From: Burkholderiaceae bacterium
GTDB taxonomy: Bacteria > Pseudomonadota > Gammaproteobacteria > Burkholderiales > Burkholderiaceae_E
Length of the DNA: 64,000 nucleotides
Assembly (NCBI GenBank): GCA_021463505.1
Contig: JAJTYR010000011.1
Coordinates: 16,205-80,204, forward strand
Reading direction: 5' to 3'
The position numbers and the translations under genes were made by a program. Shown here one piece after another: positions 52,668-61,220 of the stretch. Below the pieces are notes generated by a model. The model was not told the origin of the DNA and did no database searches. It worked only from the letters and a program-made list of their open reading frames with translations. How positions within the stretch are numbered: position 1 is the stretch's first letter; each line of letters begins with the position of its first letter.

Positions 52668-54161
52668 TCACCGCGCGCGCCCGAGACTCGATCGGTACCA
52701 CTCCGCATATTGCCGCGCGGCCGGCGCCCAGCCCCAGTCGCGCGCCATGCCGTTGTGCTGCAGCCGACGCCAGGTGCCGGGATCGCGCCAGACCTGGATG
52801 GCGCGCACGGCCGCCGCCAGCAGCGCATCGCTGCTCGGCGGCCCGAAGGCAAAACCATTTGCGGTGCCGTCGGCCAGCGTGCGCGGTGTGCAATCGACCA
52901 CGGTGTCGGCCAGTCCGCCGGTGGCGCGCACCACCGGTGGTGTGCCGTAGGCCAGGCTGTACATCTGGTTCAGGCCACAGGGCTCGAAGCGCGAGGGCAT
53001 CAGGAACAGGTCGGCGCCAGCCTCGATCAGGTGCGCGAGCGCCTCGTCGAAGCCGATCTGCACGTCGATGCGCCCCGGATGCGCCGCAGCCAGGGCGCGC
53101 CAGGCGGCCTCCAGCCCGGCGTCACCCGAGCCGAGGATCACCAGTCGGGCGCCGCGTGCCAGCAACCCGGGCGCCGCTTCGATCACCAGGTCGGCACCTT
53201 TTTGCAGGGTGATGCGGCTGATCATTCCGAGCACCGGGGTGTCCGCCTGCAGCGCGAGGCCGCAGCGCTCGGCGAGCGCGGCACGATTCAACTGCTTGAG
53301 CGCCAGCGAGCGCGCGTTGTACGGCGCGGCGATCGCGCGGTCAGTCGCCGGGTTCCACTGACGCGTGTCGATGCCGTTCAGGATGCCCACCAGGTCGCCG
53401 CTGCGGCGATCGCGTCGGTGGCGCAGCACCCCGTCGAGCCCGAAACCGTGATCGGGTTCGCAGATCTCGCGCGCGTAGGTCGGGCTCACCGTGCTCAGGC
53501 GATCGCTGTGCTGCAGGCCGGCCTTCAGGAACGACATCTGCCCGTGGAATTCGACGCCTTCGATCGACATCGCGGCCGCGGGCAGGTCGAGCGCGTGGAC
53601 TCGCGACAGCGGGAACAGCCCCTGGAAAGCGAGGTTGTGGATCGTCGTGACGATCGCGGCGCCTGCCTTGTGCCGGTAGCGCCGATAAGCGGCGGCCAGC
53701 GCGGTCTGCCAGTCGTTGCAGTGCAGGACATCGGGATGCCAGTCGAGCGGCGTTTCGTCGCTGGCGAGCAGCGCAGCGAGTCGCGACAGCAGGCCGAAGC
53801 GAAGGGCGTTGTCGGGCCAGTCGCGACCGCCGCGGTCCTGGTAGGGGCCGCCATGCCGGTCGTAAAAGGCCGGGCACTCGACGAGCAGCAGGTCGAGTCG
53901 CGGTTGCAGTGCCGCTCGCGAGATCGTGGCCGGCAGCAATTCGGCGCCGGGGCGCTCGATGCGCGCCATGGCAACCCGCTCGGGAAAGGCTGCAACCAGC
54001 GCCGGGTAGGCCGGCACCAGCACGCGAACCTCGAGCCCCGTTTCGGCGAGCGCCGCGGGCAGGGCGGCGCTGACGTCGCCGAGCCCGCCGGTCTTCACCC
54101 AGGGCGCGATTTCGGGCGTGGCGAACAGGATCCGCCGCGGCGCCGCCGGGCTCAGAGCCAC
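52668..54161 (-). CDS. glgA: glycogen synthase (ADP-glucose)
   Basis: A 497-residue GT5 enzyme that extends alpha-1,4-glucan from ADP-glucose. The ADP-glucose-binding KTGGLGDV is at residues 23-30. DVLHCNDWQTALAAAY, TTIHNLAFQG and the C-terminal FLMPSRFEPCGLNQMYSLAYGT with RATGGLADTV are family signatures. The start is GTG 54161, giving a 10-base overlap with the glgP stop. The same frame stays open far upstream into glgP, but the family N-terminus (PRRILFATPEIAPW) lies right after this GTG. It is the last gene of the glycogen operon. Confidence 0.94.
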   Translation of the reverse strand: MALSPAAPRRILFATPEIAPWVKTGGLGDVSAALPAALAETGLEVRVLVPAYPALVAAFPERVAMARIERPGAELLPATISRAALQPRLDLLLVECPAFYDRHGGPYQDRGGRDWPDNALRFGLLSRLAALLASDETPLDWHPDVLHCNDWQTALAAAYRRYRHKAGAAIVTTIHNLAFQGLFPLSRVHALDLPAAAMSIEGVEFHGQMSFLKAGLQHSDRLSTVSPTYAREICEPDHGFGLDGVLRHRRDRRSGDLVGILNGIDTRQWNPATDRAIAAPYNARSLALKQLNRAALAERCGLALQADTPVLGMISRITLQKGADLVIEAAPGLLARGARLVILGSGDAGLEAAWRALAAAHPGRIDVQIGFDEALAHLIEAGADLFLMPSRFEPCGLNQMYSLAYGTPPVVRATGGLADTVVDCTPRTLADGTANGFAFGPPSSDALLAAAVRAIQVWRDPGTWRRLQHNGMARDWGWAPAARQYAEWYRSSLGRAR

Positions 54162-56701
54162 AGCATCATGCCCATCTCGTAGGGGTGGGTGAGCAGTGGA
54201 TGATGCGGATAGACGCGAAAGCGGTAATCGATGCGCCCACAGAGGTCGGGTCGCAGGTCGATCGAGTACAACTGCTCGTCGCCGTCGAGGCGCCGCTCCC
54301 AGTGCATCTCGAGAGGCTGCTGCGCGGCCTCTGCGTCGGCGCCCGCCGCGCGCCCGAACAGCAGTTCCACGCGCAGGTCGGCGGGCTCCAGGCCGTCGAT
54401 GCCGACCGCAAGTTCGAAGCGCAGCGACTCGCCGAAGTTGATGCGCGCCGGTGCGTGGTCGACACGGCGGGCGCGCACGCCGTTCCAGTGCTCGCGCACG
54501 CGCCGCTTCCAGCGCGAGAGGTCGCGCGTGGGCGCGAACCCGGCCTGCGCGTGCCGGTGCCACTGGCCGGCAGCGGGCCGGTAGTAGCGCTCGATGTACT
54601 CGCCCAGCATGCGTTCGGTGTTGAACCGCGGCAGCAGCGTCACCATCGAGCGCTTGGCCTTCGCCACCCAGCCCGGCGAAAGACCGTGCGGGGCGACGTC
54701 GTAATAGAGCGGCACGACCGAGTCCTGCAGGGTCTCGTACAGCGCGCGCGCCTCCTCGCGATCGCGGCGTGTCGGGTCGGGATCCGTGACCGGCTCGAGC
54801 GCCCAGCCGTTCTGGCCGTCGTAGCCCTCGCCCCACCAGCCATCGAGAATCGACAGGTTGATCACGCCGTTCATCGCCGCCTTGATGCCCGAGGTGCCCG
54901 ATGCCTCGAGCGGGTGGATCGGATTGTTCAGCCAGACGTCCACCCCCGAGACCATCCGTCGTGCCAGCCGCAGATCGTAGCCTTCCACCAGCAGGATGCG
55001 GCTTTCGAAGTCGGGCATCTTCGCGACCTCGGCAATGCGGCGGATGAGGTCCTGGCCCGGTTGGTCGGCCGGGTGCGCCTTGCCCGCGAAGACGAAGATC
55101 ACCGGGCGCTGCGCATCGCAGACGATCTCGCGCAGCCACTGCAGGTCGTCGAACAGCAGTGTCGCCCGCTTGTAGGTCGCGAAGCGGCGCGCAAAGCCGA
55201 TCGTCAGCGCACGCGGATTGTCGGGGTCTGCAAGCCTCAGCACACGGTCCAGGTGTGCCGTCGAACCGTGGTTGCGCGTGAGCTGTTCGGCGAGCCGGTC
55301 GCGCAGCATGTGGAACAGCTGCGACTTCAGCCCCTGGCGTACCGCCCAGAACTGCTGGTCGGGAATCTCGTAGATGCCGTCCCAGCAGCCCGGTTCCGTG
55401 AGCCGCTGCTCCCAGCCGTATCCGAGGTAGCGGTCGAACAGGTCGTACCAGTGTGGCGACAGAAAGGTGGGCACGTGCACGCCGTTGGTCACGTGGCCGA
55501 TCGGGTTGTCGAGCGGATCGATCTGCGGCCACAGGGCCGAGCAGATGCGCGAGGACACGCCGCCGTGGATCGCCGAGACGCCGTTCTGGAATCGCGAGCC
55601 GCGGATCGCCAGTGCGGTCATGTTGAAGTCGGGACTTCCCGGAGCACGCCCCAGCTCGAGCAGTTGCCTCGCTTCGATGCCCAGTTGCGGCGCCCAGTCC
55701 TCGAAGTAGCGGCGGAACATCTCTTCGGTGAAATGATCGTGGCCGGCCGGTACCGGGGTGTGCGTGGTGAACACGGTGTTCAGCGCGGCAGCCTCGAGCG
55801 CGCCGGTGAAATCGAGGCCGCCGGCCACCAGCATGCGCACCCGTTCGAGCACCAGGAACGCGGCGTGGCCCTCGTTGATGTGCCAGACGGTGGGCGCCAG
55901 ACCGAGCGCCGCGAGCGCGCGCACACCGCCCACACCGAGCACGATCTCCTGCTCGATGCGCGTCTGGCGATCCCCGCCGTACAGCCGGTGCGCGATGTCG
56001 CGGTCGGCCGGCGCGTTCTCGGGCAGGTCGGTGTCGAGCAGCAGCAGTCGTACGCGCCCGATGCGCGCCTCCCAGACCTGCACGCGCAATTCGCGCCCGG
56101 GCATCGCGACCGTCAGCTGCAGTTCGCTGCCGTCCGTGCGGTACACCGGAGCGATCGGCAGGTCGTCGAAGTCGGAATCGGCGTATTGCGCGTGCTGGCG
56201 CCCGTCGCCGTCGATGGTCTGGTAAAAATAGCCCTGACGGTACAGCAATCCGATCGCGACGAAGGGCAGGCCGAGGTCGCTCGCCGCCTTGCAGTGATCG
56301 CCGGCCAGGATGCCCAGGCCGCCCGAATAGATCGGCAGGCTCTCGTGAAAGCCGAACTCGGCGCAGAAATAGGCGATGAGGTCGTTCTCGTCGAACTCTT
56401 CGGTGAGGCGCACCCGCGAGCCCTGCGCCCGATAGGTGTCGTAGGCCGACAGCACCCGCTGATAGGCGTTCAGGAACACGCTGTCGCGGGCCGCCGCCTC
56501 GAGCCTGGCCTGCGCCACGCATTTCAGGAACGGCTTCGGTCGGTGGCCGCTCTGGTGCCACAATTCGGGGTGCAGGCGCGCAAACAGCGTGCGCGTGGGG
56601 CGGTCCCAGCTGTACCAGAGGTTGTTGGCGAGTTCGTGCAGGCGCTCGAGGCGCAGCGGAACCTGGGGCGTGACTTCGAGCGAAAATGGCGTGCCGGGCA
56701 T
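54152..56701 (-). CDS. glgP: alpha-glucan (glycogen) phosphorylase
   Basis: An 849-residue GT35 enzyme that releases glucose-1-phosphate from alpha-glucan. It belongs to the alpha-glucan family with a DUF3417-type N-terminus (LHELANNLWYSWDRPTR). PLP binding is through Lys607 in EASGTSGIKAAMNG. GGLGILAGDHCKAASDLG and WHINEGHAAFLVLE are further signatures. The C-terminal 130 residues form a beta-rich extension with YSIDLRPDLCGRIDYRFRVYP. It lies between glgC (74 bases upstream) and glgA (overlapping), so breakdown and synthesis genes share one transcript. Confidence 0.94.
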   Translation of the reverse strand: MPGTPFSLEVTPQVPLRLERLHELANNLWYSWDRPTRTLFARLHPELWHQSGHRPKPFLKCVAQARLEAAARDSVFLNAYQRVLSAYDTYRAQGSRVRLTEEFDENDLIAYFCAEFGFHESLPIYSGGLGILAGDHCKAASDLGLPFVAIGLLYRQGYFYQTIDGDGRQHAQYADSDFDDLPIAPVYRTDGSELQLTVAMPGRELRVQVWEARIGRVRLLLLDTDLPENAPADRDIAHRLYGGDRQTRIEQEIVLGVGGVRALAALGLAPTVWHINEGHAAFLVLERVRMLVAGGLDFTGALEAAALNTVFTTHTPVPAGHDHFTEEMFRRYFEDWAPQLGIEARQLLELGRAPGSPDFNMTALAIRGSRFQNGVSAIHGGVSSRICSALWPQIDPLDNPIGHVTNGVHVPTFLSPHWYDLFDRYLGYGWEQRLTEPGCWDGIYEIPDQQFWAVRQGLKSQLFHMLRDRLAEQLTRNHGSTAHLDRVLRLADPDNPRALTIGFARRFATYKRATLLFDDLQWLREIVCDAQRPVIFVFAGKAHPADQPGQDLIRRIAEVAKMPDFESRILLVEGYDLRLARRMVSGVDVWLNNPIHPLEASGTSGIKAAMNGVINLSILDGWWGEGYDGQNGWALEPVTDPDPTRRDREEARALYETLQDSVVPLYYDVAPHGLSPGWVAKAKRSMVTLLPRFNTERMLGEYIERYYRPAAGQWHRHAQAGFAPTRDLSRWKRRVREHWNGVRARRVDHAPARINFGESLRFELAVGIDGLEPADLRVELLFGRAAGADAEAAQQPLEMHWERRLDGDEQLYSIDLRPDLCGRIDYRFRVYPHHPLLTHPYEMGMMLWL

Positions 56702-56775
56702 GGTCGTGTCGCGGTGGTGAGTGCGATCCTAGCACCGGCGCTGCCGCCAGCGTGCGGCGGCACCTGGTGCGGCGC

Positions 56776-58095
<1,320 letters not shown>

Positions 58096-58110
58096 CGCGA
58101 GGTGCCGCAG

Positions 58111-58386
58111 TCAGTGCCTGGGACCTGCGAGCAATTGCGCGATTTCGGTTTCGGCCTGGCACCAGTCGTCGTCGGGAGAGCCGCCACGAAAGCCGCGACG
58201 CTCGGCGATGTAATAGGCGGCCTCGGCGACCCACTCGCGGCGCAGATCGTCCGGTATCGGCGCAACGGCCGTGGCGGAGGTGTCGGTGGCGGTGACGCCG
58301 GCTCGTGGATCGGCGGTGCGGGTCTTGCGGCGCGGGCGCGCGGCCGCTACGGTGCCGGTGCGCGAGGCGCGATTGCTGCTTGCCAT
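58111..58386 (-). CDS. DUF2934 family small protein
   Basis: A 91-residue protein with a basic, low-complexity N-terminus (residues 1-45, many Arg, Thr, Ala) and a C-terminal DUF2934 helix pair: [17 protein letters not shown] then [22 protein letters not shown] ribosome site is 8-10 bases before ATG 58386. DUF2934 genes often lie at the head of glycogen or trehalose gene sets, as here (15 bases from glgC). The role is unknown. The 194 bases upstream of it contain no gene and probably the operon promoter, which I could not place. Confidence 0.75.
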   Translation of the reverse strand: MASSNRASRTGTVAAARPRRKTRTADPRAGVTATDTSATAVAPIPDDLRREWVAEAAYYIAERRGFRGGSPDDDWCQAETEIAQLLAGPRH

Positions 58387-58580
58387 CGGTAGTCTCCCCT
58401 TGGCGGGCCGGCCGCGAGCGCCACCGCATCCGGTGTCCGGCCGATGTTGCGAGACCGCCTCACGCACCGCTGGGCGCGCTCGACGCTGGCGTGAGGAAAC
58501 TGGAGTCTGGCACGATACGATGATCAGGGTTTGACCCGGGTCGAATTTCCGGTGATTCACGGTCGCGCGGTGCGCGGCGT
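58387..58580. other. intergenic region upstream of the glycogen operon
   Basis: This 194-base gap lies between the WHy lipoprotein stop and the DUF2934 start, both minus strand. It contains the palindrome GACCCGGGTC (58534-58543) and no reading frame I trust. A promoter for the glg genes is expected here but I saw no clear -35/-10 pair. Confidence 0.4.
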
Positions 58581-59075
58581 CTATCGGGCCGGGCCGACCA
58601 GACCGGCGGGCAATTGCAGTTCACCGCTCGACTCGAAACGGTAGCCGCCGAAGGCCGGGCCGGACAACTTGCCGCGCATCCGGTAGTCGGTGCGCACGCG
58701 CTCGGTGGTGGCCAGATCGATCACCTGCCGGATCATTGCGCCCACGGGCACGCTCATCGGTACGGTGATCACCGTTTCGCCGAAGCGCGGCGCCACGCCC
58801 CGCTGGTCGCTGACGCCGCTGGCGAATCTCGCGCCGCGCACGTCGAGTTCGACGAATACGCCGTCGAACTCGATCGACGTTTCGTTCGGGTTCAGCACGC
58901 GCAACTTCAGTGCGAAGCGCGTCTCCATGCCTTCGCCCGGGATCGGCTCCACGCCCACCACGTCGACGCGGGGCGACTCGCCCGGCCCGAAGCCGGCGCA
59001 GCCGGAAAGGGCCAGCAGCAGCGTGGCGAGCGCCAGCGTGCGAGCGGCGTGGCGGACAACAAGGCGGTCGCGCAT
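58581..59075 (-). CDS. LEA14-like (WHy domain) lipoprotein
   Basis: A 164-residue lipoprotein with lipobox LALSGC (Cys near residue 26) and a WHy/LEA_2 fold: VDVVGVEPIPGEGMETRFALKLRVLNPNE, of which LRVLNPNETSIEFDGVFVELDV is the typical strand pair (quoted in part). Such proteins are linked to desiccation and envelope stress, but their task in bacteria is unknown. ATG 59075 has GGAGG 7 bases upstream; ATG 59087 would add 4 residues. It diverges from a small cytochrome c gene across 193 bases. Confidence 0.8.
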   Translation of the reverse strand: MRDRLVVRHAARTLALATLLLALSGCAGFGPGESPRVDVVGVEPIPGEGMETRFALKLRVLNPNETSIEFDGVFVELDVRGARFASGVSDQRGVAPRFGETVITVPMSVPVGAMIRQVIDLATTERVRTDYRMRGKLSGPAFGGYRFESSGELQLPAGLVGPAR

Positions 59076-59268
59076 CCGTGCCTCCATGGTGACGGGCACA
59101 TCGTAACGTGGCTCGTGGCGACGGCCCGATCGTGCCGGCCGCCGTGCGGTCGTGCGGTCGTGTCGCGGGCCCGGCGGCGACGCTGCACCCGCCGTGACGC
59201 GATAATGCGCGACGAGCGCAGCAGGCCGCGGCCCGCCGGGACGCGAACGTGGCCGACAGGAGGGATCG

Positions 59269-59607
59269 ATGGTTCGAAGACGATGGGGGATGCCGGTGGC
59301 CGGGCTCATGACCTGGCTCGGGCTGGTGATGTGCGCGGGGCAGGCGGTGGCGGCCCCGCCCGATGCGGCACAGGGGCGCGCGCTGTACGAGATCCGTTGC
59401 GGTGGCTGCCACGACCGCAGCGTGCACATGCGCGAAGCGCGCTCGGCGAGGTCGTTTGCCCAGGTGCGCGCGCGGGTGGCTCACTGGGATCGTCAGAGCG
59501 GCGGCCTGTGGCGCGACGACGAAATCGACGCGGTCACGCGCTATCTGAACGATCGCTATTACCGCTTCCCTTGCCCGGCCGGGGTTTGCGACACCGATCG
59601 GGGATGA
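59269..59607 (+). CDS. small monoheme cytochrome c
   Basis: A 112-residue precursor. The Sec signal (cut after AVAA, about 29) is followed by one heme c site CGGCH at residues 44-48. A later Cys pair (FPCPAGVCDTD) close to the C-terminus could form a disulfide. The domain is very short, and no obvious Met ligand segment such as MPxF is present; HMREARSARS holds a Met. A GGAGG ribosome site precedes the ATG. Its stop is one base before the GTG of the DUF808 gene. Redox partner unknown. Confidence 0.85.
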   Translation: MVRRRWGMPVAGLMTWLGLVMCAGQAVAAPPDAAQGRALYEIRCGGCHDRSVHMREARSARSFAQVRARVAHWDRQSGGLWRDDEIDAVTRYLNDRYYRFPCPAGVCDTDRG

Positions 59608-59608
59608 A

Positions 59609-60607
59609 GTGGCATCCAGCCTGCTCGTCCTGCTCGACGACATCGCCAGCGTCCTCGACGACGTGGCGACGCTCACCAGGGTGGCCACGAAGAAGACGGC
59701 CGGCGTGCTCGGCGACGACCTCGCCCTCAATGCCCAGCAGGTCTCCGGCGTCACGGCCGACCGCGAATTGCCGGTCGTCTGGGCGGTGGCAATCGGGTCG
59801 TTGCGCAACAAGGCCATCCTGGTGCCCGCGGCGCTGGCGATCAGCGCATTCGCGCCCTGGGCGGTGACGCCGCTGCTGATGGCGGGCGGGCTGTTCCTGA
59901 GCTTCGAGGGCTTCGAGAAACTGGCGCACGCGCTCGCGCATCGCAACGGCGATGGCGTGCCGCCGCGGGCCGGGCGCGATGGGCAAGGCGGACAGCGCGC
60001 CCGGGCCGGACCGCGCGAGCACGGCGGGGTCGCCGTCGCACGAGATCCGGCCGATCTCGCCGCATTCGAGAAGGCGCGTATCGGCGGCGCGGTACGCACC
60101 GATTTCATCCTGTCGGCCGAAATCATCGTCATCACGCTGGGTACGGTGGCCTCGGCCGGACTGGGCACGCGCATTGCCGTGCTCACCGGCATCGCGTTGC
60201 TGATGACGGTCGGTGTCTACGGACTGGTAGCCGCGATCGTCAAGCTCGACGACGCCGGCCTGTACCTCGTGCGCCAGCAGGGCACGAAAGCCTGGGCACG
60301 GCTGCGCCGCGCTGCCGGTCGCGCGATCGTCGGCGCCGCGCCGTGGATCATGAAGACGCTGTCGGTCGCGGGTACCGCAGCGATGTTCCTGGTGGGCGGG
60401 GGCATCCTGGCGCACGGCATTCCGGGGCTGCACGGCTGGATCGACGCGATCGTGCGCGGCAGCGCGCGACCCGGGCTCGGCGGCGGCCTGGCGGGGTTCG
60501 GGTTGCCGCTGGCGATCGACGCGGTGACCGGGATCGTCGCCGGCGCGATCGCGCTCGCCGGCGTCAGCCTCGCGCGGCGCGTGCGCGGCGCGAACCGGGT
60601 GCGCTGA
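59609..60607 (+). CDS. DUF808 family inner membrane protein (YedI-like)
   Basis: A 332-residue membrane protein with the DUF808 start [18 protein letters not shown] and [26 protein letters not shown]-like block (seen as [18 protein letters not shown]). About seven hydrophobic helices follow, separated by an Arg/Gly-rich loop (residues 112-145). It starts at GTG 59609, one base after the cytochrome c stop, so the two are likely co-expressed. The family (E. coli YedI) has no known function. Confidence 0.88.
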   Translation: [332 protein letters not shown]

Positions 60608-61169
60608 GCGGCAGCAGCGTGGCCAGTTCGGCGCCGTGCAGCAGACGCACGCCATGGTGCGCGGCGAACGACCGTGCGCCGTCGGTCAGTTCACCGGCGG
60701 TCACGTAGATGCACTCGTCGGCCTGGCTGCGCTGCTGCGCCGCGCGCAGTTCGCGCAGCGGCTCGACACCCACACACGCCGCCTTCCAGCGCTTGCAGGC
60801 GACCAGCGAGACGCGGCCGTTGCGGCTCAGCTGGTAGTCGGCCGTCGCGCCGCCTGCGGTGGTCACTGCGTAGCCGTCGCGCCGGAACGCTTCCTCGATC
60901 GCGCCCGAAAAGACGCTCCACGGCATCGCGCGCAACGCCTGCAGCGATTCGGCCACGTGGCGCGCATTGGGTGCCTGCCACTGGCGCCAGGCCGCGATGC
61001 AGCCGATCACCAGAAACGGCAGGGCACCGAGCGCACCCACCACGAAGTACTCGGCCGGCAGCAGCGCACGCGCAGCCGCGGCGAAGGCCGCCGCCACGGC
61101 GAAACTGATCCACCATTGCGAGCGCAACAGGATCGCGAACAGCGAATTGCGGGCGAGCTCGAACTTCAC
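60564..61169 (-). CDS. membrane-anchored restriction endonuclease-like (Mrr) domain protein
   Basis: A 201-residue protein with two N-terminal helices (about 16-35 and 40-60) followed by an Mrr-type nuclease-like domain: IEEAFRRDGYAVTTAG, then ADYQLSRNGRVSLVACKRWKAACVGVEPLREL. The D...xAxKRW pattern (Asp, then Ala-Cys-Lys) resembles the D-(Q/E)xK active site with Gln/Glu replaced by Ala-Cys, so catalytic activity is doubtful. It starts at GTG 61169 and its end overlaps the DUF808 gene end by 44 bases on the opposite strand. It is probably a standalone housekeeping protein, not part of a restriction system. Confidence 0.75.
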   Translation of the reverse strand: MKFELARNSLFAILLRSQWWISFAVAAAFAAAARALLPAEYFVVGALGALPFLVIGCIAAWRQWQAPNARHVAESLQALRAMPWSVFSGAIEEAFRRDGYAVTTAGGATADYQLSRNGRVSLVACKRWKAACVGVEPLRELRAAQQRSQADECIYVTAGELTDGARSFAAHHGVRLLHGAELATLLPLSAPGSRRARAARG

Positions 61170-61220
61170 CGGTGCAAGTATAGACACGCGGGCCCGGCGC
61201 AGCCCGGTATCATGGATCGC

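Noticed and set aside
52668..56735. A single 1355-codon frame that would fuse glgP and glgA
   Set aside because: Only its last 497 codons code for a protein family (GlgA). The upstream part overlaps the true GlgP frame and is shadow sequence; GTG 54161 fits the family start.
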